A DNA stretch of 64,000 nucleotides from Gordonia amarae NBRC 15530 (lineage in GTDB: Bacteria > Actinomycetota > Actinomycetes > Mycobacteriales > Mycobacteriaceae), in NCBI RefSeq assembly GCF_000241345.1, contig NZ_BAED01000054.1, positions 1-64,000 on the forward strand, read 5' to 3'. Of this stretch, positions 28,236 through 36,934 are shown piece after piece (position 1 is the first letter of the stretch; each line of letters opens with the position of its first letter). Under the pieces are notes generated by a model, which was not told where the DNA came from, did not search any database, and saw nothing but the letters and a program-made list of their open reading frames with translations. The position numbers and the translations under genes are program-made.

Positions 28236-29645
28236 GTGAGTCGTCGCAGAAATCGTGCTCGGCGCGCAGTCCGGGCGAGGCCGCCGGCCGCGCTCTGGAG
28301 CCCTCGTGGGTTCACGTCGTCGCCGGAGGACACCGGAACCTTCTCACCCACGGGTATCCGGGTACCCGGTCCGGTGCAGGTGGACGCGACCGCCGACGAA
28401 CCGCCGAAACTCGTCCGGCGCAACGGCGGCCGGGTCATCGGCGGCGTGGCCGGTGGACTGGCCGATCACCTGGGCGTCGACGTGTTCCGGGTCCGTGTCG
28501 TATTCGTGCTGCTGGGCGCGCTCGCCGGGGCGGGTGTCGCGGCGTATGTACTGCTGTGGTTCCTTTGCCCGCTCGGCGACGACGCCGAGCGGGTCTCGCC
28601 CGCCGAACGCCGGCAGGCCTACGGTCTGGCGCTGGTCGGCCTGGTCGTGTCGATGCTCGTCGGCATCGCGGCGGCCGGCACCCCGCTGGCCAACCTATTG
28701 CCGTTCCTGGTGGTGCTCGTCGGCGCCGGGGTGGTGTGGCGCGAGTTCGACGCACCGGTCACCAGCCGCGGCACCTGGCGGACGTGGGCGCGGCTGACCG
28801 GTGGCGCGGTGGCGGTCGTTGGCGGGCTGGCGGTGGTGGTCCTGGTCGGCGACCCCGACGTCGGCAGGCTCTCGACGACGCTGCTCGCGGTGGGCGTGAC
28901 CCTGGCCGGTGTGGTGATGCTGACGGTCCCGCTGTGGATGCGGATGTGGCGTGCGCTCGGTGAGGAACGCGCCGCCCGCATCCGCGACGCCGAACGCGAG
29001 GAGATCGCCTCCCACCTGCACGATTCGGTGTTGCAGACCCTCGCGCTGATCCAGAAGAAGGCCGGCAAACCCGATGAGGTGGTGCGCCTGGCGCGCAGCC
29101 AGGAACGGGAACTGCGCGGCTGGCTGTTCGGTGATCCCGCCCAGCACGGCAGTTCCCTCGCCGCCACCCTGACCAGCGTGTGCGGCGAGGTCGAGGACGA
29201 CTACGGCATCGAGGTCGACGTGATCACCGTCGGCGACCTGAGCCCCGACGACGAACCGGGCGCCGAGCAGCGCCGCCGGTGGGCGGGGCTGGCGTCGGCG
29301 GCACGGGAGGCCCTGATCAACGCCGCGAAACATTCCGGCGAACGCAAGGTGTCGGTGTACTGCGAGGTCACCGACGAGCAGGTCGAGGTGTTCGTCCGGG
29401 ATCGCGGTGTCGGCTTCGACCCGGATGCGGTGGACGGCGACAGGCAGGGACTCGTACGGTCGGTGCGGGGCCGGATGGACCGTTTCGGCGGGTCGGCGAC
29501 CATAGACTCGGCCCCGGGTCGGGGCACCAATGTGGTGCTGAGAATGCCCCGGGCCGATAACGACACCCCAGACAGAGACCACACCCCGGACACGGACGAC
29601 ACGGCGGTACTATCGCGCACCGGGCGGCAGGAGGAGGACCAGTGA
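28236..29645 (+). CDS. esrS: PspC-domain sensor histidine kinase (EsrS/LiaS-like)
   Basis: A 469-residue membrane kinase. A disordered N-terminus leads to a PspC domain (about 58-115; NGGRVIGGVAGGLADHLGVD), several membrane segments, then the HisKA_3 phosphoacceptor region HLHDSVLQTL and an HATPase_c domain (REALINAAKHSG, DRGVGFDPD, GRGTNVVLRMP). The tail is Asp/Thr-rich. The GTG at 28236 lies just after a possible -10 (TATCGA, 28226-28231), so the message may be leaderless. It overlaps the response regulator by four bases. It probably senses envelope damage, held down by the divergent EsrI-like protein. Confidence 0.87.
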   Translation: MSRRRNRARRAVRARPPAALWSPRGFTSSPEDTGTFSPTGIRVPGPVQVDATADEPPKLVRRNGGRVIGGVAGGLADHLGVDVFRVRVVFVLLGALAGAGVAAYVLLWFLCPLGDDAERVSPAERRQAYGLALVGLVVSMLVGIAAAGTPLANLLPFLVVLVGAGVVWREFDAPVTSRGTWRTWARLTGGAVAVVGGLAVVVLVGDPDVGRLSTTLLAVGVTLAGVVMLTVPLWMRMWRALGEERAARIRDAEREEIASHLHDSVLQTLALIQKKAGKPDEVVRLARSQERELRGWLFGDPAQHGSSLAATLTSVCGEVEDDYGIEVDVITVGDLSPDDEPGAEQRRRWAGLASAAREALINAAKHSGERKVSVYCEVTDEQVEVFVRDRGVGFDPDAVDGDRQGLVRSVRGRMDRFGGSATIDSAPGRGTNVVLRMPRADNDTPDRDHTPDTDDTAVLSRTGRQEEDQ

Positions 29646-30325
29646 CCACAGACGCCACCGAGGGCGCGGGGACGTGCACGGTGTTCCTGGTCGACGACCA
29701 CGCCGTGTTCCGGTCGGGAGTGCGGGCCGAACTGGCCGGCGAGAACGGTCTGCGCATCGCCGGTGAGTCCGGCACGGTGCCCGAGGCCGTCGACGGGATC
29801 GTCGCCTCCCGCCCCGATGTGGTGCTGCTCGACGTGCACATGCCCGGCGGTGGTGGTGTCGCCGTATTGCGCGGCGTGCGTGACCGGCTGGGCGAGGATG
29901 CCCCGGTGTTCCTGGCGCTGAGCGTGTCCGACGCCGCCGAGGATGTCATCGCCACCATCCGGGCCGGTGCCCGCGGCTACGTCACCAAGACCATCGACGG
30001 TGCCGAACTCGCCGACGCGGTGCGTCGCGTGGCCGACGGTGACGCTGTGTTCAGCCCACGCCTGGCCGGATTCGTGCTGGACTCGTTCACCGGCCGCTCG
30101 TCGGTGCCCGAACCCGCCCTCGACCCCGAACTCGACTCGCTGACGCGTCGCGAGATGGAGGTACTGCGCCTGCTCGCCCGCGGCTACACCTACCGCGAGA
30201 TCGCCGAGGAACTGTTCATCTCCATCAAGACGGTCGAGACCCACGCATCCAACGTGCTGCGAAAAACCCAGCAGTCCAACAGGAACGCACTCACCCGCTG
30301 GGCCGCCACCCGCCACATCGGCTGA
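29642..30325 (+). CDS. esrR: NarL/LuxR-family response regulator (EsrR/LiaR-like)
   Basis: A 227-residue regulator with an N-terminal receiver (acidic pocket LVDDHAVF, phosphoacceptor Asp in DVVLLDVHMPG, Lys in YVTKTIDG) and a C-terminal HTH of the LuxR type (LTRREMEVLRLLARGYTYRE to KTVETHASNVL). The GTG at 29642 overlaps the TGA of the kinase (GTGA). It is the output of the preceding kinase and likely activates envelope-repair genes. It converges with the Ser/Thr kinase gene, 15 bases away, without an evident terminator. Confidence 0.9.
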   Translation: MTTDATEGAGTCTVFLVDDHAVFRSGVRAELAGENGLRIAGESGTVPEAVDGIVASRPDVVLLDVHMPGGGGVAVLRGVRDRLGEDAPVFLALSVSDAAEDVIATIRAGARGYVTKTIDGAELADAVRRVADGDAVFSPRLAGFVLDSFTGRSSVPEPALDPELDSLTRREMEVLRLLARGYTYREIAEELFISIKTVETHASNVLRKTQQSNRNALTRWAATRHIG

Positions 30326-30340
30326 ATATCGGAGCGGTGG

Positions 30341-31606
30341 CTACTTGAGGAGGGCGATCAGAAGGATCGCCACACCCGCCAGGACGACGAAGAAAGCGAA
30401 CACCGACAGCGCCAGGGCGGTGGTCGAACTCTGTTGCTGGGGGCGGGGTTCGGGGAACGCGCCGGTCATCCGGTTGGGCATGCCGGTGTGGCCGTGGGTC
30501 GGGAACCGGAGGCGGTCCGACGACATCGTCGGCGCGTAGGCGGCATGGGTGCTCTGGGCTGTCGACGGGAGCGGCCTGGTGCCGGACGGTGCCGTGCCGG
30601 CGGTTCCGGGCTGGGTGCCGGACGGGTTTCTGGTGGGCGAGGCCTTGCCCGCTGCCTGCGGCCGCGGCTTCTGCATCCAGATCGGCAGCGCCCCATCCTT
30701 TTTGGTGAGCACGCCGGTGAGGATCTGATCCTTGCTGGTGTGCGTGGCCGCGGCGGCGACGGCTGCGAGCTCGTCGCGTGCCTGTGCCATCGTGGGCCTG
30801 CGGGCCGGTGCCGGTTCCAGGAGTTTACGCAGGATCGGTTCGAGCGCACCGGCTTTGGTGATCGGATTGATCTTGGCGCGGGCCACCTTGTGCAGCAGGG
30901 CGAGCGAGTTCTCGTCGACGCCGAACGGCGGCAGGCCCTCGAGCATCGTGTAGATGGTGGCACCGAGGGAGTACACGTCCGAGGCCTCCGACGGCAGCTG
31001 GCCGCGGGCCACCTCCGGCGCGAAATAGGCGGGCGTGCCGGTGACGATGCCGGTCTGGGTGAGGCTGACATCGTCCTTGGCGTGCGAGATACCGAAGTCG
31101 GTGATCTTCACCAGGCCGGCGTTACGGCCGGTGCTGGCGATCAGGATGTTGCCCGGCTTGATGTCGCGGTGGATGATGCCCGCGGCGTGCGCGTCGACCA
31201 TCGCGTCGGCCACCTGCGCGCCGATCTGTGCCGACTGCGCGACATCGATGGTGCCGGTGGCGTGCAGGATCTGCGCGACGCTGCGCGAGGGCAGATACTC
31301 CATCACCAGCCAGGGTTCGCCGCTGTCGAGCGCCACGTCGTGCATGGCGATCGCGTTGCGGTGCGAGAGCCGGGCCGCGATCCGGCCCTCACGCATCGCG
31401 CGCTGCCGGATCGTGTCGGCCGTGTCCTCGCTCAGGCCCTCGGTGGACACGACCTGTTTGACGGCCACCTCACGGTCGAGGAGCTGATCACGGGCCAGCC
31501 ACACCGTGCCCATGCCGCCACCGCCGATCCTGGACAGGAGGCGGTATCGCCCGGCGACCAGGTACTGGGGACCTGGCACGCGGGGGTTGTCGGCAACCGA
31601 TGGCAT
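30341..31606 (-). CDS. Ser/Thr protein kinase with a C-terminal membrane anchor
   Basis: A 421-residue Hanks-type kinase. The kinase domain occupies about 20-280: glycine loop IGGGGMGTVW, Lys in EVAVKQV, catalytic loop HRDIKPGNIL, DFG in KITDFGISHA, and TPAYFAPEV in the activation segment. A Pro/Ser/Thr-rich linker follows, and a single hydrophobic helix (ALSVFAFFVVLAGVAILLIALL) forms the very C-terminus, leaving no outside sensor domain. It resembles PknF/PknL in layout but I cannot assign an orthologue. The ATG at 31606 lies six bases after TATTAT (31613-31618, minus strand), so a leaderless message is likely. It is divergent from the SOS-controlled radical-SAM gene. Confidence 0.93.
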   Translation of the reverse strand: MPSVADNPRVPGPQYLVAGRYRLLSRIGGGGMGTVWLARDQLLDREVAVKQVVSTEGLSEDTADTIRQRAMREGRIAARLSHRNAIAMHDVALDSGEPWLVMEYLPSRSVAQILHATGTIDVAQSAQIGAQVADAMVDAHAAGIIHRDIKPGNILIASTGRNAGLVKITDFGISHAKDDVSLTQTGIVTGTPAYFAPEVARGQLPSEASDVYSLGATIYTMLEGLPPFGVDENSLALLHKVARAKINPITKAGALEPILRKLLEPAPARRPTMAQARDELAAVAAAATHTSKDQILTGVLTKKDGALPIWMQKPRPQAAGKASPTRNPSGTQPGTAGTAPSGTRPLPSTAQSTHAAYAPTMSSDRLRFPTHGHTGMPNRMTGAFPEPRPQQQSSTTALALSVFAFFVVLAGVAILLIALLK

Positions 31607-31658
31607 GGCTGCATAATAGCCGTGACGCGGACCGTGAGTGCCCACTGTTGACAGTGAG

Positions 31659-31674
31659 TCGTACATATGTTCGA
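31659..31674 (+). promoter_or_regulatory. LexA (SOS) box upstream of the radical-SAM gene
   Basis: TCGTACATATGTTCGA differs from the actinobacterial palindrome TCGAAC-N4-GTTCGA at one position. TTGACA at 31648-31653 and a 17-base spacer place the -10 (TCGACT, 31671-31676) on the edge of the box, so LexA would block the promoter. Confidence 0.8.
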
Positions 31675-31682
31675 CTTTGGTG

Positions 31683-32768
31683 ATGCGATGGGCGGATCAA
31701 GAGGTGTCAGTGGACGGGGTGCCCGTCGACGACGGCGCGTTGCCCGGCCTCCAGCGATCGGGACTCGTGCGGTCGGTGCGCTCGCCGGACTTCGCGGGCA
31801 TCACCTTCCATGAGGTGCTGGCCAAGAGTGCGCTCAACAAGCTGCCCGAGGGGTCGCAGCTGCCGTTCCGGCATACCGTCAACACCTTCCGGGGCTGTTC
31901 GCACGCCTGCCGGTACTGCTTCGCCCGCCCCACCCACGAGTACCTCGACCTCGACGCGGGTGCTGACTTCGACTCGCAGGTCGTGGTCAAACTGAATGTG
32001 GCCGCGGTGCTGCGCAAGGAACTGCGCCGCCGGTCGTGGACGCGGGAGACGGTGGCGCTGGGCACCAACACCGACCCCTATCAGCGGGCCGAGGGGCGAT
32101 ACCGGTTGATGCCCGGGGTGATCGCGGCGCTCACCGAGTCGGCCACGCCGTTCTCGATCCTCACCAAAGGCACGCTGCTGCGCCGTGATCTGCCGTTGCT
32201 GCGGCAGGCGGCGGGCAAGGTGCCGGTGAGTATCGGCATCTCGCTGGCACTCATCGACCCCGACCTGCAGAAGACGCTCGAACCGGGCACACCGTCGCCC
32301 AAGGCACGGCTGGCGCTGATCCGCGATGTCGCCGACGCCGGGTTCGCCCCGCACGTGATGGTCGCGCCGGTACTGCCGTACCTCACCGATTCGGCTTCCG
32401 ATCTGGACGGGCTGCTGGGTGCACTCGCCGAGGCCGGGGCGTCGGGGGTGACGGCGTTTCCGTTGCACCTGCGCGGTGCGACCAAGCCGTGGTTCCTGGA
32501 CTGGCTGGCCACCGAACATCCCCGGCTGATCCCGCGCTACCGCGGTCTGTACGGCCGGGGCGCGTACGTCACCAAGGAGTACTCGGCGTGGCTGCGTGAC
32601 AGGATGGCGCCGTTGGTCCGCAAGCACGGGCTCGGCGATTCCGGTGGGCTGTACGGTGCTGCCAGCAGTGGCAGGGTGGCCGCTTCGCGGGAGGTGGGCA
32701 TGACCATCGCCGCCGAGCGGGCGCTGGTGGCCGCACCCGAACTGGCCCAGGCGCTCACCCTGTTCTGA
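31683..32768 (+). CDS. Rv2578c-family radical SAM protein, SOS-regulated
   Basis: A 361-residue radical-SAM enzyme related to spore photoproduct lyase-like proteins. The iron-sulfur cluster motif is CSHACRYCF (C-x3-C-x2-C), followed by LGTNTDPYQ and FSILTKGTLLRRDLPLL. The mycobacterial homologue Rv2578c belongs to the LexA regulon, in agreement with the SOS box here. Substrate unknown; a DNA-repair role is inferred from regulation. The ATG at 31683 is six bases after the -10, so the message is probably leaderless; extension upstream would cross the LexA box. Confidence 0.9.
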   Translation: MRWADQEVSVDGVPVDDGALPGLQRSGLVRSVRSPDFAGITFHEVLAKSALNKLPEGSQLPFRHTVNTFRGCSHACRYCFARPTHEYLDLDAGADFDSQVVVKLNVAAVLRKELRRRSWTRETVALGTNTDPYQRAEGRYRLMPGVIAALTESATPFSILTKGTLLRRDLPLLRQAAGKVPVSIGISLALIDPDLQKTLEPGTPSPKARLALIRDVADAGFAPHVMVAPVLPYLTDSASDLDGLLGALAEAGASGVTAFPLHLRGATKPWFLDWLATEHPRLIPRYRGLYGRGAYVTKEYSAWLRDRMAPLVRKHGLGDSGGLYGAASSGRVAASREVGMTIAAERALVAAPELAQALTLF

Positions 32769-32856
32769 CGCCCACCACTGCGTGCCGGCACCGAAAAACA
32801 TATGTTCACCTGCGACGACGGTACATTGTCGGAGCCTTCGTCTACGATCAAATCCA

Positions 32857-32872
32857 TCGAAAGTTTGTTCGA
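32857..32872 (+). promoter_or_regulatory. LexA (SOS) box upstream of imuA'-imuB
   Basis: TCGAAAGTTTGTTCGA matches the TCGAAC-N4-GTTCGA palindrome at all but one position. A possible -10 (TACGAT, 32843-32848) lies just upstream, so the box would cover the transcription start. The 211-base gap holding it contains no gene. Confidence 0.8.
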
Positions 32873-32979
32873 CTCATGCGGAGGTCGGGCAAGGTTTCGT
32901 CTCCCGGGGTGACCGCTCCGGGATGCGCAGCATCTTCCCTGTACGCGCGCCACACGCACACCGGGTATGAGGAGGAACG

Positions 32980-33786
32980 ATGGGTGACCGACTGACGATC
33001 GCGGGACGTGGAGCGGCCAGACGGCAGGCCGACGCAGACCATGCGGCCCGGATCGCGCAACTGCGCCGGCAACTGGCCGTCATGTCCGGACAACCCGACA
33101 GGTTGTCCGCGGAGCGGCCGGATCTCCCGGCGATCCCGGTGCCCGTAGCGCTGGAGCCGCTGTTCCCGGCCGGCGGGATAGCCGGCGGGGAGGTGGTCGC
33201 CTGCGACGGTGCGCGCTCGGTGCTGCTGTCGTTGATCGCGTCGGCGTCGGGTGCGGGCAGGCGGATCGGCATCGTGGGTATGCCGCGTCTGTGTCTGCTG
33301 TCGGCGGTCGAACTGGGTGCCGATCTGTCCCGGATCGCGACCATCCCGTATCCGGGCACCGATCCGGTGGAGGTGGCCTCGGTGCTGCTCGACGGGATGG
33401 ATGTGGTGGTGCTGAACCTGGCCGGGGCCTCGGTGGCGCCGTCCCGCGCCAAGGTGCTGACAGGGCGGGTGCGTAAGCAGTCGTCGACGCTGATCGTCAC
33501 CGGTGGAACCTGGCCGGGGGTGCGCACCAGCATCGACGCCGAGGTCACCGGATACCGGAACAGTTTGTCCCACAGTATTTCCGGTCACGGAACGGGGCGT
33601 AGCGGGATGGGCCGGATCGGTGGGATGCGGCTTCGGGTCACCGCGCGGACCCGCGGCCGGTGCCGCAGCAGCGTCGACGTCGAGCTGGTCGCCGCCGGAT
33701 ACGGGGCGGCACGCCGCGTCGTCCTGGCGCACACCGGCGGGTATCCGGTCGTGGCCGCCGATCCGGTGCTGGAGGTGGCCAACTGA
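32980..33786 (+). CDS. imuA': ImuA' mutasome accessory protein
   Basis: A 268-residue actinobacterial ImuA'-like protein, a degenerate RecA/SulA-like factor needed with ImuB and DnaE2 for damage-induced mutagenesis. The RecA-like core is recognisable (LEPLFPAGGIAGGEVVACDG, GIVGMPRLCLLSAVELG, DVVVLNLAGASVAPSR) but there is no intact Walker A lysine. The ATG follows a strong GAGGAGG. The TGA overlaps the imuB ATG (TGATG). A LexA box lies 107 bases upstream. Confidence 0.85.
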   Translation: MGDRLTIAGRGAARRQADADHAARIAQLRRQLAVMSGQPDRLSAERPDLPAIPVPVALEPLFPAGGIAGGEVVACDGARSVLLSLIASASGAGRRIGIVGMPRLCLLSAVELGADLSRIATIPYPGTDPVEVASVLLDGMDVVVLNLAGASVAPSRAKVLTGRVRKQSSTLIVTGGTWPGVRTSIDAEVTGYRNSLSHSISGHGTGRSGMGRIGGMRLRVTARTRGRCRSSVDVELVAAGYGAARRVVLAHTGGYPVVAADPVLEVAN

Positions 33787-35435
33787 TGGGTGCTGTCACA
33801 TCACCGGTGGAGCCGTCTGGCGCGGTTCCTGATCCACAGGAGCCGGCACTCAGGGTGTCGGCCCAGAGGGTGCTGGCGCTCTGGTGCCCGGACTGGCCGG
33901 CGAGCGCTGCCGCCGCGGACTCGAATCTGGCGCCGGACGTGCCGGTGGCAGTGCTGCACGCCAATCGGGTGGTGGCGTGCTCGGCGTCGGCGCGGCGCAG
34001 CGGGGTGCGCCGTGGCATGCGTAAACGGCAGGCGCAGGCGGCGTGCCCGGAGATGGTGCTCGCCGGTGCCGACGCCGACCGCGACGGACAGCAGTACGAG
34101 CCGATCGTGGCCGCCGTGATGGAGGTGGTGCCGGTCGTCGAGGTGTTGCGCCCGGGGCTGCTGGTGATACCGCTGACCATGTCCTTGTGCCGGCATCTCG
34201 GTGATGAGCAGGTGATAGCCGAACGACTGACTGATGTCGTCGGATCATGCGGTGCCGAGGCGCTGGCCGGGATCGCCGACGAGATGTTCACCGCGGTGCT
34301 CGCCGCCCGGCGCGGTCAATGCGTCGAGCCCGGCGGCGATGCGGCGTGGCTGGCGCCGCTGCCGGTGGCCGAGCTGGCCGTCGAACCCTGCTTCGGTGGG
34401 CCGGAGCGCGCCGAACTGGTGGATCTGCTGCGCCGGCTGGGTATCACCACGATCGGCGTGTTCGCCGGGTTCCCGATCCGCGATGTGGCCACCCGGTTCA
34501 ACGCCGATGCCGTTGCCGCGCACCGCCTGGCGAATGCCGCGCCGGCCCGTGGACCGGTGGGCGGGCGCATCGAAGAAGATCTGGTGATCGAGTACGACTG
34601 CGATCCGCAGATCGACAGGGTCGACGCTGCGGCTTTCGTGGGCCGGCGCCTGGCCGACGAACTGCACCGCCGGCTGGCGGCGGTGTCGATGTCCTGCACC
34701 AGGCTCACCGTTGAGGCGGTCACCGAACTGGGGCAACGGCATTCACGGACCTGGCGGGCTGTGACACCGTTGACCGCTGACGATATGGCCTGCCGGATCC
34801 GCTGGCAGCTCGACGGCTGGCTCACCGGTGGCCGCACCACCCGGGATCACAGGACTGATGTGCGGCGGCCGGATTCGCCGATCGCGCTGCTGCGCATCGA
34901 CCCGGTGGAGGTGATCGACTCCGGCACACTGCATTACACGCTGTCCGGGTACGGTCTGCCCGAGTCGGAGATGGACAGCGAGCGCGCTCGGACGGCACTG
35001 GCCCGGGTCCAGGGGCTGCTCGGCGGTGACGCGGTCAAGATCCCGGTGCTCAGCGGCGGCCGGGGACCGGCCGACAGGATACGGCTGGTGACCCTGGGTG
35101 AAGATCCTGTGCCGCAAGGTGATCCGCTCGCCCCGTGGCCGGGGCGGCTGCCGCAGCCCGCACCGGCGACCATGACCGAGGTCGCGGTGGCGGTACTCGA
35201 CCCGGAGGGCGACCCGGTGCGGGTGTCGGCGCGGGGCGCGTTCAGTGCCGAACCCGCGCTGGTCGTCGGCTCCCGGAAATGGTCGGTGCGGTGGTGGGCC
35301 GGGCCCTGGCCCACCGGCCTCGACGCGGACGGCACGGAGGTCAGTGCCCGCGCCCAGATCCTCCTCGACGACTCCCGCGCCCTGCTCCTCCACTACCGCG
35401 AAGGCTCCTGGACCATCGAGGGCATCTACGAATAA
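33786..35435 (+). CDS. imuB: ImuB, inactive Y-family polymerase scaffold
   Basis: A 549-residue Y-family-like protein (VLALWCPDWPASAA, VACSASARRSGVRRGM, and the helix-hairpin-helix-like LLRRLGITTIGVFAGFP). The acidic residues that bind metal in true Y-family polymerases are not evident, as is normal for ImuB, which acts as a hub joining ImuA', DnaE2 and the beta clamp. A Gln/Pro-containing stretch (GRLPQPAPATM) late in the protein may hold the clamp-binding site, but I cannot fix it. Translationally coupled to imuA'. Convergent with the ABC permease across a long hairpin. Confidence 0.88.
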   Translation: MGAVTSPVEPSGAVPDPQEPALRVSAQRVLALWCPDWPASAAAADSNLAPDVPVAVLHANRVVACSASARRSGVRRGMRKRQAQAACPEMVLAGADADRDGQQYEPIVAAVMEVVPVVEVLRPGLLVIPLTMSLCRHLGDEQVIAERLTDVVGSCGAEALAGIADEMFTAVLAARRGQCVEPGGDAAWLAPLPVAELAVEPCFGGPERAELVDLLRRLGITTIGVFAGFPIRDVATRFNADAVAAHRLANAAPARGPVGGRIEEDLVIEYDCDPQIDRVDAAAFVGRRLADELHRRLAAVSMSCTRLTVEAVTELGQRHSRTWRAVTPLTADDMACRIRWQLDGWLTGGRTTRDHRTDVRRPDSPIALLRIDPVEVIDSGTLHYTLSGYGLPESEMDSERARTALARVQGLLGGDAVKIPVLSGGRGPADRIRLVTLGEDPVPQGDPLAPWPGRLPQPAPATMTEVAVAVLDPEGDPVRVSARGAFSAEPALVVGSRKWSVRWWAGPWPTGLDADGTEVSARAQILLDDSRALLLHYREGSWTIEGIYE

Positions 35436-35437
35436 TG

Positions 35438-35507
35438 TTCCCGCGCAATGGTTTCCTTCGACACCAAACGGATCGGCTCGGCGTCGAAGGAAGCCATTGC
35501 GCGGGAA
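35438..35507. terminator. Long inverted repeat between convergent genes
   Basis: Arms of 26 bases (35438-35463 and 35482-35507) pair at 24 of 26 positions around an 18-base loop. The start TTCCCGCGCAATGG is perfect. It fills the gap between imuB and the ABC permease, so it probably ends transcription from both sides, although it is longer than most terminators and has no T-tract. Confidence 0.75.
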
Positions 35508-35518
35508 GGGGGCCGATA

Positions 35519-36934
35519 TCAAGGGGTGGCCAGGGCGTCGACGGGGGAGACCGCGACGGCGCGGCGACTCGGGGGGAGTGCGGCGACCACCGCGAGTACG
35601 AAGGTGCCCGCGATGATGGCCACCAGCACACCCCAGGGCAGCCCGATCGGCATACCGGAGGTGAGGTGGCCGATGAGGGACTGTGAGGCGATGCTGCCGA
35701 ACACGATTCCGAGGGTCAGGCCGCCCGCCACGGCGGTACCGGTCAGCGCCAGCGACTCACGGAAGATCATCGAACGCACCTGACGGGCGGTGAAACCCAT
35801 CGCCCGCAGCATGCCGATCTCGCGGGTCCGGGAGATCACCGTCAGCGACATCGTCGAGATGAACCCGACGGCGGCGATGATCACCGAGATCGCGATGATG
35901 GCGACCAGCACCGTGGTGGTGATGTCCAGGATCTTGTCGTTGGTGGCGACCTGCTCGGGCGTCAGATCGGCCCAGTTGTGCCGCACCGCCGTGTGCAGCG
36001 ACGTCATCCCGGCGGCGATGGAGGTGACCAGGGTGACGCCGATGAGCAGGCCGACGGCTGATCGGGTGGTCCGGGCCGGGTCGCTGACCGCGTTCTTGCG
36101 GGCCAGCAACGCGCTCGGGCTCGTGCCCACCGCGCGTCCGCACGCCGACACCAGACGCGGAACGATAAGCGGTGCGCCTATCAGGAACCCGGCCGACACC
36201 AGCGCGGACCCGAAGAAGGCCGCGAAAAATCCCGCTGTGGAGCCATTCTCACCCAGCCGGCAGGCGATACCCAGGATCACGGCGCCTGTGGCGACGACTC
36301 CGGCCGCCGCCACGAGACGCCACCTGGGCACCTCACGCCGCACGGTCTGTATCGCGGCCACCGAGGCCAGGGTGCGGCGGGTTCCCGCCAGCGTTGCCAC
36401 GACGGCGGTACCGACGACGGCCACGGCCGCCGGGACAACCAGGAACGTGATCGTCGAATAGTCGGCATCCGGGATTTTTCCGTTGTGCACCAGGATGATC
36501 CGGGTGACATCGACACCCGCCGTGCCGACGGCGACGCCGATGACCGCGCCGGTCGCGGCCACCGCGGCAACCGCGCGGACCAGGCCGGAGCGCAGTTGTC
36601 TGCCGCTCGCACCGATCAGCCGGAGCAGTGTCAGTTGGTCGCGCCGGCCCGCGATGACGGTGTCGACGCCGTTGCTGATCACGATCGCCGACACGAACAG
36701 GGCGACCAGGATGAACACCGACGACACCGCGGACAGCGCCTGGCCGATCGGATCATCGCCCTCTGCCCGGCTGACGGTGTCGAGCAGGTCGGAGGCGCCC
36801 AGGAGTGCCGCGGAGTATGCCGCCCCGATACCGCAGACCACCCCCACCGTCGTCAGTTCACGCAGCGATCCGACCGTGAGTTTCGGGCTGGTCGCCGAGA
36901 GGCTCCCTTTCGTGATTTCCGCCGTCGTGGTCAC
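35519..36934 (-). CDS. FtsX-like ABC transporter permease
   Basis: A 471-residue MacB/FtsX-type permease with about eight hydrophobic segments arranged as two FtsX units. Conserved features include GRRDQLTLLRLIGASGRQL in the first half and SRTREIGMLRAMGFTARQVRSM in the second. With the ATPase upstream (GTGA overlap) it forms an exporter of the antimicrobial-peptide or lipoprotein-handling kind; the substrate is unknown. The two-component pair just upstream probably controls it. Confidence 0.87.
   Translation of the reverse strand: MTTTAEITKGSLSATSPKLTVGSLRELTTVGVVCGIGAAYSAALLGASDLLDTVSRAEGDDPIGQALSAVSSVFILVALFVSAIVISNGVDTVIAGRRDQLTLLRLIGASGRQLRSGLVRAVAAVAATGAVIGVAVGTAGVDVTRIILVHNGKIPDADYSTITFLVVPAAVAVVGTAVVATLAGTRRTLASVAAIQTVRREVPRWRLVAAAGVVATGAVILGIACRLGENGSTAGFFAAFFGSALVSAGFLIGAPLIVPRLVSACGRAVGTSPSALLARKNAVSDPARTTRSAVGLLIGVTLVTSIAAGMTSLHTAVRHNWADLTPEQVATNDKILDITTTVLVAIIAISVIIAAVGFISTMSLTVISRTREIGMLRAMGFTARQVRSMIFRESLALTGTAVAGGLTLGIVFGSIASQSLIGHLTSGMPIGLPWGVLVAIIAGTFVLAVVAALPPSRRAVAVSPVDALATP

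Noticed and set aside
32796..32807. AAACATATGTTC, a second LexA-like palindrome between the radical-SAM and imuA' genes
   Set aside because: Only one good half site; about 60 bases upstream of a much better box. Possibly a weak auxiliary site, not listed as a feature.
32782..32970. Short plus-strand frame before imuA'
   Set aside because: Covers the LexA box, lacks a ribosome-binding site and has no family resemblance.
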